Source: Arthrobacter humicola (lineage in GTDB: Bacteria > Actinomycetota > Actinomycetes > Actinomycetales > Micrococcaceae). From it: DNA of 64,000 bases. The notes beneath the pieces are model-generated. The model ran no database searches. It saw only the letters and a list, made by a program, of their open reading frames with translations, and was not told where the DNA came from. Location: NCBI RefSeq assembly GCF_022803015.1, contig NZ_JAFKON010000001.1, forward strand, positions 806,001 through 870,000, given 5' to 3'. The translations under genes and the position numbers were made by a program. How positions within the stretch are numbered: position 1 is the stretch's first letter; each line of letters begins with the position of its first letter. Shown here one piece after another: positions 8,434 through 20,024 of this stretch.

Positions 8434-8447
8434 GGGCCAAAAGTCAC
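8434..8447. promoter_or_regulatory. DosR/DevR-like box (candidate)
   Basis: GGGCCAAAAGTCAC matches 11 of 14 positions of the mycobacterial DosR core GGGACTWWAGTCCC. It stands upstream of a universal stress/erythromycin-esterase operon, gene types that DosR-like regulators control in mycobacteria. Single site, by-eye match. Confidence 0.3.
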
Positions 8448-8609
8448 CTCCGGGCCGGCGCCGGCCGCCGCCGGGGCCTCCCCGGCACGCGCGTCCAGGC
8501 GGGGCCGCCCCGGTAGGATTTCTTGACGGGCCCGGCCGGGCCCGAGGCCGGCAGCCCGGCACCGCACAGCCCCGCACATCACAGCGCAGCCCAGTGGCAA
8601 GGACACACC

Positions 8610-10349
8610 ATGAGCACCAAATCCGCAGGGCCCAAGCGTCCCGACCGCCCCTGGACCCGCCACTACAGCCCCGGGGTTCCCGCCAAACTCAAGCTCCCGG
8701 AAGGTTCCCTCGTCGACCTGATGGACTCGTCCGTCCGGCGCTACGGGAAGAAGACCGCCCTGGAATTCTTTGGAGCGCGCACCAGCTACCGGGACCTCGG
8801 CACCGCCATCAACAAGGCGGCCGCGGGCCTGAGGAAGCTCGGCGTCCGGGCCGGTGACCGGGTGGCGCTGGTCCTGCCGAACTGCCCGCAACACATCATC
8901 GCGTTCCACGCGGCACTGCGCCTGGGCGCCGTGGTCGTCGAACACAACCCCTTATATACGGACCGCGAGCTGCGCCACCAGTTCGAGGACCACGGCGCCA
9001 CCATCGCCATTGTCTGGGACAAGGCCGTGGACAAGGTCCGCCAACTGCCGGCCGACGTCGGGCTGCAGAGCATCGTCTCCGTTGAACTGATTCCGGCGAT
9101 GCCCCTGCTGCAACGGGTCGCGCTGCGGCTCCCCGTGCCGGCGGCCCGCGCCGCCCGTGCCGCCTTGACCGCCGGCAAGCACTCGCCCCGGCCCGTGGCG
9201 CAGCCGGCGCACCGGAGGGTGCTGGCGTGGAAAGACCTCCTTGGCGCGGGCGACCTGAAGAAAAAGCATCCGCGCCCGGCCGCCACAGACCTGGCTGTCA
9301 TCCAATACACCAGCGGCACCACGGGCCGGCCCAAAGGCGCCATGCTGACCCATGCCAATCTGCAGGCCAATGCCGCGCAGGGCCGCGCCTGGGTGCCGGG
9401 ACTCAAGGACGGCCGGGAAACCGTGTACGCGGTGCTGCCCATGTTCCACGCCTACGGCCTGACGCTCTGCATGACGTTCGCCCTGAGCATCGGCGCGAAA
9501 CTGGTGCTGTTCCCTAAGTTCGACGTCGACCTGGTGCTGAAGGCGCACAGGAAGTCGCCTGCCACATTCCTGCCGGCGGTGCCGCCGATCTACGACCGCA
9601 TCGCCGCCGCAGCCGCCGAGCGCGGTATCGCGCTGGACAGCATCCGCTTCTCCATCTCGGGGGCGATGAACCTGCCGACCGCGACGGTGGACGCGTGGGA
9701 GAAGGCGACCGGGGGCTACCTGATCGAGGGCTACGGGCTGACGGAAACCTCGCCCATCGCCCTGGGCAACCCCTTCGGTCCCAGCCGGAAACCGGGAACC
9801 GTAGGGGTCCCGTTTCCCCTGACGGACATTCGTGTGGTGGACCCGCGGAACGTCCTCCTGGACCGTGCCCCGGGAGAGGAGGGCGAGCTCCTGGTCCGCG
9901 GCCCGCAGGTCTTTGCCGGCTACTGGAACCGGCCGAAGGAGACCGAGGAGGCGCTGCTGGAGGGCGGCTGGTTCCGGACCGGTGACATCGTCTCGGTAGA
10001 TAAGGATGATTTCGTGACCGTCCGGGACCGGATCAAGGAGCTGATCATCACGGGAGGATTCAACGTCTCCCCCACGGAAGTCGAAGATGTCCTCTCCGGG
10101 TACCCCGGTGTGCGGGACGTGTGTGTGGTGGGACTGCCCCGCCCGGGCGGCGGCGAAGACGTGGTTGCCGCCGTCGTCCCGTCCGCGGGCCCCGGCCTGG
10201 ACCCGGAGGGGCTGCTGGCGTTTGCCCGGGAGAACCTGGCCGCCTACAAGGTGCCGCGCCGCGTTGCCGTGGTGGATGAGCTGCCGCGTTCGCTGATCGG
10301 CAAGGTCCTCCGCCGCGAGATCCGGGACACACTCGTGGCCGGCCGGTAG
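8610..10349 (+). CDS. Acyl-CoA ligase (long-chain fatty acid or aromatic acid type)
   Basis: A 579-residue ANL-superfamily adenylate-forming enzyme that activates a carboxylic acid with ATP and then CoA. Motifs: the P-loop YTSGTTGRPKGAMLTH (about residue 232), the substrate-site YGLTETSP (about 380), the WFRTGDI hinge region (about 456) and the C-terminal Lys in RSLIGKVLRRE. Length is typical. ATG at 8610 is preceded by AAGGA. The closest likeness is to long-chain FadD-type ligases; chain length cannot be fixed by eye. It stands alone, divergent from the stress operon, with a small hairpin after it. Confidence 0.9.
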   Translation: MSTKSAGPKRPDRPWTRHYSPGVPAKLKLPEGSLVDLMDSSVRRYGKKTALEFFGARTSYRDLGTAINKAAAGLRKLGVRAGDRVALVLPNCPQHIIAFHAALRLGAVVVEHNPLYTDRELRHQFEDHGATIAIVWDKAVDKVRQLPADVGLQSIVSVELIPAMPLLQRVALRLPVPAARAARAALTAGKHSPRPVAQPAHRRVLAWKDLLGAGDLKKKHPRPAATDLAVIQYTSGTTGRPKGAMLTHANLQANAAQGRAWVPGLKDGRETVYAVLPMFHAYGLTLCMTFALSIGAKLVLFPKFDVDLVLKAHRKSPATFLPAVPPIYDRIAAAAAERGIALDSIRFSISGAMNLPTATVDAWEKATGGYLIEGYGLTETSPIALGNPFGPSRKPGTVGVPFPLTDIRVVDPRNVLLDRAPGEEGELLVRGPQVFAGYWNRPKETEEALLEGGWFRTGDIVSVDKDDFVTVRDRIKELIITGGFNVSPTEVEDVLSGYPGVRDVCVVGLPRPGGGEDVVAAVVPSAGPGLDPEGLLAFARENLAAYKVPRRVAVVDELPRSLIGKVLRREIRDTLVAGR

Positions 10350-10350
10350 C

Positions 10351-10367
10351 TTGCCCCGGCCGGGCAA
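10351..10367 (+). terminator. Short hairpin after acyl-CoA ligase gene
   Basis: TTGCCCCGGCCGGGCAA is a near-perfect palindrome one base after the stop codon. Its six-base outer arms pair exactly. No T-run follows, so it is a weak candidate. Confidence 0.35.
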
Positions 10368-10472
10368 TTGCTTGCGGCGCTCCGATCAAGCTGATAGGCC
10401 TGACGGTAAGGTGCAGAGTGGCAGATCAGCACGCCGCCCCATCCGGGTGGTGGTTGCAGAAGGGAAGTTCAC

Positions 10473-12821
10473 GTGACTCGCAACACTCCTCATATCGAGG
10501 AACCGTCCGAAAAGGATCTCGTCGTCGGGGACGGGCCGAAAAGCTGGGCCGCCGGCGTCCCGGGCGTATACCACTCCATGAAGCCGGCCATCGAACAGAT
10601 GGGACTGAACCGGACCCGCAAGACCGTCATGGCGATGAACCAGAAGGACGGCTTCGACTGTCCGAGCTGCGCGTGGCCGGATCCCCACCACCGCAAGGCA
10701 TTCGAGTTCTGCGAGAACGGGGCCAAAGCGGTGACCTGGGAAGCGACCCCGGTGGTGGTTCCCGCAACTTTCTGGGCCGAGAATGCCGTCAGCGACCTGC
10801 GCAGCCAGACCGAGTACTGGCTTGGCATGCAGGGCCGCCTGACCGAACCGGTGTACAAGGCCGCCGGCGAGGACCACTACAAGGCGGTCAGCTGGGACGA
10901 GGCGCTCCGGCTCGTGGCCGACAAGCTCAAGGGCCTGGACTCCCCCGACCAGGCGGCATTCTACACGAGCGGCCGGACCTCGAACGAGGCTGCCTTCCTC
11001 TACCAGCTCATGGTCCGCGGCTACGGCACCAACAACTTGCCGGACTGCTCCAATATGTGCCACGAATCCTCCGGCTGGGCCATGGGCCAGACCATCGGCA
11101 TCGGCAAGGCGACGGTCAGCTTCGACGACTACGCCAAAGCCGACCTGATCATCATCATGGGCCAGAACCCCGGCACCAACCACCCCCGGATGATGACCGA
11201 ACTTGAGGCGTGCAAGCGCAACGGCGGCGAGATCGTGGCCGTCAACCCGCTCCCCGAAGCAGGCCTGCGCCGGTACAAGAACCCGCAGCAGGTCAACGGG
11301 GTCGTCGGTCACGGCGTCCAGATCGCGGACCAGTTCCTTCAGATCCGGATCGGCGGCGACATGGCGCTGCTGCAGGCCGTGTCCAAGCGCGTGCTCGACG
11401 CCGAGGCCAAGAACCCCGGGACAGTCCTGGACCACGCCTTCCTGGCGGAACACTGCGAGGGGCTCGAGGAGCTCAAGGAACACCTCGCCGGGCTGGATGA
11501 AGGCACAGTTCTTGAGGCCACGGGCCTGCACAGCGAGGACATCGATGAGCTGGCCGCCCGCTATCTCAAGGCCGAGAAAGTCATCATCACCTGGGCCATG
11601 GGCATCACCCAGCAGAAGAAGGGTGTTGCCACCATCAAGGAGATCATCAACCTCCTGCTGCTGCGCGGCAATATCGGCAAGCCGGGCGCCGGCGCCTCCC
11701 CCATCCGCGGGCACAGCAATGTGCAGGGCGACCGGACCATGGGCATCTGGGAGCAGATGCCGCAGTCCTTCATGGAGGCCCTCGGCGAGGAGTTCGACTT
11801 CGAGCCGCCCCGCGAACACGGCGCGGACGCCGTCGAGACCATCAACAAGATGCGCGCGGGCGAGATCAAGGTATTCGTCGCCCTGGGCGGCAACCTGGTG
11901 GGTGCCATCTCGGACACGAACGCCGCCGAGGCTGCGATGCAAAACACGGAGATGACGGTGCAGATCTCGACCAAGCTGAACCGCTCGCACACTGTGACGG
12001 GCCGCGAGGCCCTGATTCTCCCCACGATGGGCCGGACCGAGATCGATATCCAGGAATCCGGTCCCCAGTTCGTGTCGGTGGAGGACACCGTCTGCGCCGT
12101 GCACCCGTCCTGGGGCAGCGTCGAGCCGGTGTCTCACCATCTGCTCTCGGAGCCGGCCATCGTGAGCCGGCTGGGCAAACTCCTGGTGGGCGACAAGATC
12201 AAGGCCGACTGGGACGGCTATGAGAAGAACTACGACCTTATCCGGGACCACATTTCGCGCGTGGTGGGCGGCTGCAAGGACTACAACCAGAGGATCCGGC
12301 AGGAAGGCGGGTTTATTCTCGCCAACGGTCCCCGCGACTCCCGCACCTTCCCCACGCCCACCGGCAAGGCCGTGCTGACAGTCAATGATCTTGAACTTGT
12401 CGAACGGCCGCATGGAACCCTGATCCTGCAGAGCATGCGCTCCCACGACCAGTTCAACACCACCATCTACTCGCACAACGACCGCTACCGTGGCATCAAG
12501 AAGGGCCGCCATGTGGTGTTCGTGAACCCTGACGACATCGCCGAACTCGGCCTTGCGGACGGGCAGTACGTGGACGTCCACGGCGTGCACGACGACGGCG
12601 AGGAACGCGTGGTGCGCAAGTTCCGCGTGGTGTCGTACCCCACGGCACGGGGCTGCGCGGCGGCGTACTACCCCGAGGCCAACGTGCTGGTGCCGCTGAA
12701 CCACACGGCCGAAGGCAGCAACACGCCAGTCTCGAAGGCAGTCATCGTCCGGCTCGAGCCGAGCCTGGACCAGACGCCCGACGGCGCGGCAACAGCCCCT
12801 GCCCGGGTGGCCTCACCCTAG
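10473..12821 (+). CDS. FdhF/YdeP family molybdopterin oxidoreductase
   Basis: A 782-residue molybdopterin enzyme of the FdhF/YdeP group, related to the alpha subunit of formate dehydrogenases. The N-terminus carries Cys residues in DCPSCAW and EFCENG, as in this subfamily, rather than the classic four-Cys Fe4S4 motif; PDCSNMCHESSGWAM lies near the metal site; IIIMGQNPGTNHPRMM and the C-terminal molydop-binding domain (RSHDQFNTTIY, about residue 650) complete the fold. GTG start with AGAAGGGA upstream. Substrate is unproven: YdeP relatives are linked to acid resistance and formate metabolism. It stands close to a Mo-dependent CO dehydrogenase cluster, so the region is rich in molybdenum enzymes. 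Confidence 0.9.
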   Translation: MTRNTPHIEEPSEKDLVVGDGPKSWAAGVPGVYHSMKPAIEQMGLNRTRKTVMAMNQKDGFDCPSCAWPDPHHRKAFEFCENGAKAVTWEATPVVVPATFWAENAVSDLRSQTEYWLGMQGRLTEPVYKAAGEDHYKAVSWDEALRLVADKLKGLDSPDQAAFYTSGRTSNEAAFLYQLMVRGYGTNNLPDCSNMCHESSGWAMGQTIGIGKATVSFDDYAKADLIIIMGQNPGTNHPRMMTELEACKRNGGEIVAVNPLPEAGLRRYKNPQQVNGVVGHGVQIADQFLQIRIGGDMALLQAVSKRVLDAEAKNPGTVLDHAFLAEHCEGLEELKEHLAGLDEGTVLEATGLHSEDIDELAARYLKAEKVIITWAMGITQQKKGVATIKEIINLLLLRGNIGKPGAGASPIRGHSNVQGDRTMGIWEQMPQSFMEALGEEFDFEPPREHGADAVETINKMRAGEIKVFVALGGNLVGAISDTNAAEAAMQNTEMTVQISTKLNRSHTVTGREALILPTMGRTEIDIQESGPQFVSVEDTVCAVHPSWGSVEPVSHHLLSEPAIVSRLGKLLVGDKIKADWDGYEKNYDLIRDHISRVVGGCKDYNQRIRQEGGFILANGPRDSRTFPTPTGKAVLTVNDLELVERPHGTLILQSMRSHDQFNTTIYSHNDRYRGIKKGRHVVFVNPDDIAELGLADGQYVDVHGVHDDGEERVVRKFRVVSYPTARGCAAAYYPEANVLVPLNHTAEGSNTPVSKAVIVRLEPSLDQTPDGAATAPARVASP

Positions 12822-12831
12822 GCACCCGCCA

Positions 12832-12883
12832 GCCGGGGCCGGGCCAGTCCGCACCACCGGACATGCCCCGCCCCGGCCCCGGC
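12832..12883. terminator. Stem-loop after the molybdopterin oxidoreductase gene
   Basis: GCCGGGGCCGGG (12832-12843) and its exact reverse complement CCCGGCCCCGGC (12872-12883) flank a 28-base loop that has its own small stem (GTCCG/CGGAC). Located 11 bases after the stop codon, between convergent genes. No T-run. Confidence 0.5.
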
Positions 12884-13014
12884 GAGTGGACATAACACCA
12901 ACATGCCCGTCCCTGCGCCCCACCGCGGAGCATGTCCAGTGGCTGCGGACCGCGCGCATGGCGTGATCCCTGTGCATCAGGTCCGGCGTGCTTCCAGGGT
13001 GCTCGCGGGCCGGG

Positions 13015-13332
13015 CTACTGGGCCCTCTTGGCCCAGCCTTTCTCGTCAGGGCCGCCCGACTCGCCATGTTCGCAGAGCTCGATGACCTTGTTTGATGCGG
13101 CGTGCACGGCCTCCTGCGTGCCCTTGCGGCCCTTGGTGGACGCAGTACCCGCCGCGTAGCCCACGATGAACGCACTGATGGCGTCCGCATGCGGCCCGAC
13201 GGCTTTGACCGATTCCTCTGCCACCTGGACGATCTTTTCGTGGTCGACTTCCAGGTCGAGGATCTGCAGCGCCTGGATCAGCCGGCTGCTCCAATGCCTC
13301 AGCGAGCTGTCTTCGTCTCGGGACAACGTCAT
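13015..13332 (-). CDS. DUF6457 domain protein (molybdenum-cofactor-linked)
   Basis: A 105-residue acidic helical protein that resembles DUF6457: an N-terminal LD-rich helix (RLIQALQILDLEVDHEKIVQVAEES), then VGPHADAISAFIVGYAAG. In actinobacteria this domain is often found alone near, or fused to, molybdenum cofactor genes such as mobA or fdhD, which fits the neighbouring molybdopterin oxidoreductase. Function unknown. ATG start preceded by AGAAGGAG. Convergent with the oxidoreductase gene. Confidence 0.75.
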   Translation of the reverse strand: MTLSRDEDSSLRHWSSRLIQALQILDLEVDHEKIVQVAEESVKAVGPHADAISAFIVGYAAGTASTKGRKGTQEAVHAASNKVIELCEHGESGGPDEKGWAKRAQ

Positions 13333-13448
13333 TGCTACTCCTTCTCGCAGGGTGAATGGATCGTCTAACCCTCAAGGGGTAGCACCCGTCCCCGGCGTTG
13401 CGCAACGCGACACAGCGGCACAGCGGCAGCCGGCTCGGCGGCGGCCCC

Positions 13449-14444
13449 TCAGCTCCAGAGCGCCACGTGGAACTTGGACCCCCGCCGTTCCAGCCCTCGC
13501 GAACCGCCGGGGGCGACCATGGCCGCGGTGGCGTCGGCGGTTCCGGCAAACCGTTGGAGGGTCCGCGCCATGGTGGTGGCCCGGCCGCGGTCCAGGGTAC
13601 TGGCCCACCAGAGTCCGGAGATCGGCGTTCCGGCTACCGGCACACGGACCAGGGAACCGCTGCGGATTTCAGCCCGGACAATATGCCCCAGCGCCAGCAT
13701 GGTTCCCTCTCCGGCCCTGACGGCGGCCAGGGCCTCCGTCTCGCTGCTCAACCGGACGATCTCCGGCGCCACCGACTGGGCGGCCAGCCAGCGGCCCTCC
13801 TCGCTGGCCGCCTGGATGCCGGCGGGCCCGGCAAACCAGGGTCTGCGCACCAGCTCGGCCGGCGCGACCGGCCCGTGGAGGGCGGCGATCGGATGTCCGG
13901 CGGCCGCCACGACGATCCGCTGGTACCGCAGGAACGGGACGGAGTCGATGCCGACGGCGCCAGTGCCGTTGGCACGGGAGCCGTTGCGGACGGCGGGCCT
14001 GGCCCCCAAAGCGATGTCATAGACGCGTTCGAGCATCAGCGAGGCGATGTCCTCGGCTTCCTCCACCACCACATCGACGGAAGCCCCGGGAACCCGGCGG
14101 GTGAAAAGGTCCAGCAGGCGCCCCGCCGCGTGCTCGGCAAACGGCGCCGTCGCCACGATTTTCAGCCGCCCGGTCTCGGTCTGGGCATGTGCCACCTCCC
14201 ACCGGGCCCGGTCCGCCAGTCCCACGATGTCCTGGGCATGTTCGGCGAGCGCCCGGCCGCCGGGAGTCAGCGCGATCCCGCCATGGGCGCGCACGAAGAG
14301 CGGGTCGCCCAGATCCTGCCTGAGTGCGGCGAGCGCCGTCGAGACTGCCGGTTCGCTGACTCCGAGTTGGACGGCGGCCGCATGGAGGGAACCCAGCTTG
14401 GCCACCAGGGCGAAGGTCCGCAACTGTCCCAATGTCATCGCCAC
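13449..14444 (-). CDS. LysR family regulator divergent from the CO dehydrogenase genes
   Basis: A 331-residue LysR-type regulator: N-terminal winged helix (LGQLRTFALVAKLGSLHAAA, then LGVSEPAVSTALAALRQDLG) and a C-terminal substrate-sensing domain with IVVAAAGHPIAAL. The start could be GTG 14444 or ATG 14438; both are close to a perfect dyad at 14449-14468. It is transcribed away from coxM with about 125 bases between them, the classic arrangement for a regulator that represses itself and activates the divergent operon. The effector is unknown. Confidence 0.9.
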   Translation of the reverse strand: MAMTLGQLRTFALVAKLGSLHAAAVQLGVSEPAVSTALAALRQDLGDPLFVRAHGGIALTPGGRALAEHAQDIVGLADRARWEVAHAQTETGRLKIVATAPFAEHAAGRLLDLFTRRVPGASVDVVVEEAEDIASLMLERVYDIALGARPAVRNGSRANGTGAVGIDSVPFLRYQRIVVAAAGHPIAALHGPVAPAELVRRPWFAGPAGIQAASEEGRWLAAQSVAPEIVRLSSETEALAAVRAGEGTMLALGHIVRAEIRSGSLVRVPVAGTPISGLWWASTLDRGRATTMARTLQRFAGTADATAAMVAPGGSRGLERRGSKFHVALWS

Positions 14445-14448
14445 GGCT

Positions 14449-14468
14449 TCATAACCTTTCGCTTATGA
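14449..14468. promoter_or_regulatory. Candidate LysR operator between lysR and coxM
   Basis: TCATAA-N8-TTATGA is a perfect 6-bp dyad in the divergent promoter region. It begins five bases upstream of the regulator's start codon and lies five bases upstream of the candidate -35 box for coxM, a normal place for a LysR activation site. Spacing is T-N12-A rather than the textbook T-N11-A. Confidence 0.5.
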
Positions 14469-14473
14469 CGATA

Positions 14474-14502
14474 TTGACAGCCCCGCCAGGCCGCGGCAAG
14501 AC
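14474..14502 (+). promoter_or_regulatory. Candidate promoter of the cox operon
   Basis: A consensus-like TTGACA (14474-14479) is followed after 17 bases by CAAGAC, a poor -10 box. A strong -35 with a weak -10 fits a promoter that needs an activator, here probably the divergent LysR protein. About 60 bases of leader remain before coxM. Confidence 0.4.
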
Positions 14503-14569
14503 TGACGTCAATCCGGCGCCAGGCAGCCGCTGCTCCACGCCGCCGGCCTTTCGGAGTGAGGTAGGGACT

Positions 14570-15448
14570 ATGCAGATTCCGGCTCCATTTGACTACGTGC
14601 GCGCCACTACGGTGGAGAACGCCCTGGAACTTCTTGCCCGGTACGGACCCGACTCGCGGGTGGTGGCCGGGGGGCATAGCCTCCTGCCGATGATGAAGCT
14701 CCGCCTCTCCCGGCCCGAATGGCTGATCGACATCAATGACTTATACGAGCTCGATTTCATCCTCCGTGACGGCAACAAACTAAGGGTCGGCGCCCTGACG
14801 CGCCACACCACCCTGCTCGAGTCGGAGGAGGTGGCCGGGCTGTTCCCCATCGTGCGGGACGCCGAGCGGGTGATCGCCGACCCCGTGGTCCGCAACCGCG
14901 GCACCATTGGCGGCTCGCTTTGCCAGGCCGACCCGGCCGAGGACCTCTCCACGGTTTGCGGGGTCCTGGGCGCCGAGGCCGTGATCCGCGGACCAGGCGG
15001 CGAGCGCATCCTGTCCATGTCCGAGTTCCACCGCGGCCCCTATGAAACCGCGGTCGGGCACGATGAACTGCTCTGCGAACTCAGGTTCGGCATCCGCCCC
15101 CGGTCGGGCAGCGCCTATGAAAAGGTCGAACGCCGGGTCGGAGACTGGGCGGTCGGTGCCGCAGGTGCCGCCGTCACCCTCGCCGCGGACGGCACTGTCG
15201 ACGACGCCGCCGTCGGGCTCACCGCCCTGGGCCTTGACCACCCCCTGGCCGGGGCCGCCGCCGTGCTCCGCGGCCGGCATCCGGACGAGGAGCTGTTCGC
15301 CGAGGCGGGCAGGCTGGCAGCGGAGGCCTGCGATCCGGTGGCTGACCAGCGCGGCCCGGTCGACTACAAGCGGCATCTCGCCGATGAGCTCACCCAACGG
15401 GTACTGCGGCGGGCCTGTGCCCGCGCCGCCCAGATGCAGGAAGGCTGA
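14570..15448 (+). CDS. coxM: Carbon monoxide dehydrogenase medium (FAD) subunit
   Basis: This 292-residue flavoprotein passes electrons from the iron-sulfur subunit towards the quinone pool in aerobic CO dehydrogenase. The two FAD motifs of the CoxM family are present: AGGHS (residues 33-37, within VVAGGHSLLP) and TIGG (112-115, followed by SLCQADPAED). The C-terminal CO_deh_flav_C domain follows. ATG at 14570 has GTGAGGTAGGG upstream. It is the first gene of the M-S-L order that is typical for form I enzymes, and coxS begins five bases after its stop. Confidence 0.93.
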   Translation: MQIPAPFDYVRATTVENALELLARYGPDSRVVAGGHSLLPMMKLRLSRPEWLIDINDLYELDFILRDGNKLRVGALTRHTTLLESEEVAGLFPIVRDAERVIADPVVRNRGTIGGSLCQADPAEDLSTVCGVLGAEAVIRGPGGERILSMSEFHRGPYETAVGHDELLCELRFGIRPRSGSAYEKVERRVGDWAVGAAGAAVTLAADGTVDDAAVGLTALGLDHPLAGAAAVLRGRHPDEELFAEAGRLAAEACDPVADQRGPVDYKRHLADELTQRVLRRACARAAQMQEG

Positions 15449-15453
15449 AGCCG

Positions 15454-16001
15454 ATGCAGATCAGCATGACCGTGAACGGCGCCGACGTCACGAGCGAGAT
15501 TGAGCCCCGGGTGCTCCTGGTCCACTACATCCGCGAGGTCCTGGGCCTCACCGGTACTCACTGGGGATGCGACACAAGCAACTGCGGGACGTGCGTGGTC
15601 CTGATGGACGGACAGCCCGTGAAGTCCTGCACCGTCCTGGCCGCCATGGCCGCGGGGCACGACATCCGCACCGTCGAGGGGCTGGCCAGCGGCGGCACCC
15701 TCGACCCCGTCCAGCAGGGCTTCATGGAAGAGCACGGGCTGCAGTGTGGCTTCTGCACCCCGGGGATGATGCTCACGGCCCGCGCGCTGCTGGATAAGAA
15801 TCCGCACCCGGACGACGCCGAGATCCGGCAGGCCATTTCCGGGCAGATCTGCCGGTGCACGGGCTACGCGACGATTGTCCGCTCGGTGCAGTGGGCCGCC
15901 GCCCATCCGGCCGGCTCCGGCCTGGCCGACACGGCCGCCGCCGACACGGACACCGCCGTCCCGGATGTCGCGGCGGAGACAGAAGACACGGAGGTGAAGG
16001 C

Positions 16002-16005
<4 letters not shown>
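15454..16005 (+). CDS. coxS: Carbon monoxide dehydrogenase small [2Fe-2S] subunit
   Basis: A 183-residue iron-sulfur subunit with two [2Fe-2S] clusters. Plant-ferredoxin-like cluster ligands are Cys39, 44, 47 and 59; the second cluster, in the all-helical domain, has Cys98, 101, 133 and 135 (CGFCTPGMM and CRCTGYATI). It moves electrons from the Mo-Cu site to FAD. A 30-residue acidic, Ala/Asp-rich tail after residue 150 goes beyond the usual family length. Its TGA overlaps the ATG of coxL. Confidence 0.95.
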
Positions 16006-18394
<2,389 letters not shown>

Positions 18395-18395
<1 letters not shown>

Positions 18396-19390
18396 TGGCT
18401 TCCACCGCAGGATCCCTGGCCGCCAGGGCAGATGAACTCGCCAGCCGCCGCGAGCCGTTCGTCCATGCCACGGTGGTCCGCGCCCAGCATCCGACGAGCG
18501 CCCACGCCGGGGACACCGCCCTGGTGCTGCCCAGCGGAGAGATCCACGGCTTTGTGGGCGGAAACTGCGTGGAGGAGTCGGTGCGCGAGTACAGCCGGCA
18601 GGTCCTGGCCACCCAGGAACCCCTCCTGCTGCGGGTGCTGCCCGGAGAACCGTCCCGCACCGCGGAGGAAGGCGCCGTCGAGGTCACCAACCCGTGCCTG
18701 AGCGGCGGGGCCATCGAGATCTTCCTACAGCCGCGGATTCCGGCGCCCCGGGTCGTGGTGGTGGGCACGACGCCGGTGGCGCAGGCCCTGGAAACGCTCG
18801 GCTCCGGCGTCGGCCTCGAAGTCGAACTGACGGACGGCGAATCCGCCGATCCCCGCGGGGATGACGCGGCATTGATTGTCGCCTCGCACGGCAAAGCGGA
18901 AGAGCGTGCCCTGGAAGCGGCCCTGCGGGCCGGTGTCCCCTACGTTGCCCTCGTGGCCAGTAGAACCCGCGGCGCCGCCGTCCTGGAATCCCTCGACGTC
19001 GACGACGCCCTGCGGCGGCGGGTTTTCACACCGGCCGGGCTGCAGCTCGGCGCCCGGACCCCCGGGGAGATCGCCCTGTCCATCCTCGCCCAGCTGGTCG
19101 GTGAACGGTCCAGGGCGCGGCGCGCGGCCCCGCCCCTGGCGTCCGCTGCCGCGCCGTCCCCAGCGTCCGCGGCCGCGGCCGCGGCCCCGAGCTTCGGCAC
19201 GGAGCCAGTGCCATCCGAGCCTGCACCACCGGAGCCGGCGAGCGCGGTCGACCCGGTGTGCGGCATGTCCGTCCCGGCCCTCGAATCGTCCCTGCACCTG
19301 GTTCACGAAGGGGCCGCCGTCTACTTCTGCTCGCCCGGCTGCCGGGCCGCCTTCCGCAAAGATCCGGAACGCTATGCCGTTACGACCTGA
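18395..19390 (+). CDS. coxF: XdhC/CoxF-like maturation protein with C-terminal YHS domain
   Basis: A 331-residue fusion. Residues 1 to about 110 form the XdhC/CoxI N-terminal domain (LPSGEIHGFVGGNCVEESV), about 120-240 the Rossmann-like XdhC C-domain (RVVVVGTTPVAQALE, LGARTPGEIALSIL). A Pro/Ala-rich linker (about 248-283) leads to a YHS metal-binding domain (285-331) beginning VDPVCGMSV, with Cys289, Cys312 and Cys316. CoxF acts after CoxD in maturing the Mo-Cu site. A metal-binding tail on it suggests a role in copper or sulfur supply, which is inference. The ATG overlaps the coxL stop by one base. Confidence 0.88.
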
Positions 19391-20024
19391 CCCGTTGCGG
19401 GCGGAAGGAAGCCCCGGACCCCGGACCGCCGGCATCATCCTGGCCGCGGGCGGTTCCCGGCGCCTGGGCCGGCCGAAGCAGATGCTGCCTTACGGCGGGG
19501 GCGTGCTGCTCGATGCCGTCCTGGCGACTGCCCGGGACTGCGCCTTCGGCCAGACGGTGCTGGCCCTGGGCGGCGCAGCGGCCGAGGTGGAGCGCACCGT
19601 GGACACCAGCGGCTGCGATGTGGTGCTCAACCCGGACTTCGGCGAAGGGTGCGCGTCCTCGATCGCCACGGCGCTCGCCGTCCTCCATCCGGACACCGGC
19701 GCCGTCGTCCTGCTGCTCGGCGATCAGCCCGGTGTCCGGGCCGCGAGCGTCCGGGCAGTGCTTGGCGCCCTGCAGCCCACTTCTGCGCGCGCTGCCGGCA
19801 TCGCGGTGTGCCGCTACGACGACGGCGTGGGCCACCCGATGGCGTTTGCCCGGCGCCTGCTGCCGGACCTGGCCGCCCTGCACGGGGACAAAGCCGTCTG
19901 GAAGCTCCTGGCACAGCGGGCAGACGACGTCGTCGAGGTCCGTACACCCGGCCCCGTCCCCCCGGACGTCGACACCGAAGACGACTACCGGCGCCTCCTT
20001 GCCGGGCTGCTGGGGGCCCTATGA
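19374..20024 (+). CDS. MocA-like molybdenum cofactor nucleotidyltransferase
   Basis: A 216-residue MobA/MocA-type NTP transferase. The N-terminal AGIILAAGGSRRLGRPKQMLP is the nucleotide-binding signature, with Lys in RPKQ contacting the phosphate; VLLLGDQPGV holds the metal-binding Asp, and GVGHPMAFAR follows. Such enzymes convert molybdopterin to the cytosine dinucleotide used by the xanthine oxidase/CO dehydrogenase family. It overlaps the preceding gene by 17 bases, so it is co-translated. Equivalent genes sit in other CO dehydrogenase clusters. Confidence 0.88.
   Translation: MPLRPDPLRAEGSPGPRTAGIILAAGGSRRLGRPKQMLPYGGGVLLDAVLATARDCAFGQTVLALGGAAAEVERTVDTSGCDVVLNPDFGEGCASSIATALAVLHPDTGAVVLLLGDQPGVRAASVRAVLGALQPTSARAAGIAVCRYDDGVGHPMAFARRLLPDLAALHGDKAVWKLLAQRADDVVEVRTPGPVPPDVDTEDDYRRLLAGLLGAL

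Larger units (their letters stand above)
8259..8609. other. Divergent intergenic region with repeats and a DosR-like dyad
   Basis: No gene was found in these 351 bases between the minus-strand stress operon and the plus-strand acyl-CoA ligase. It holds three 17-bp imperfect repeats (8305-8355) and a GGGCCAAAAGTCAC element (8434-8447). It must contain the promoters of both transcription units. Confidence 0.7.
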
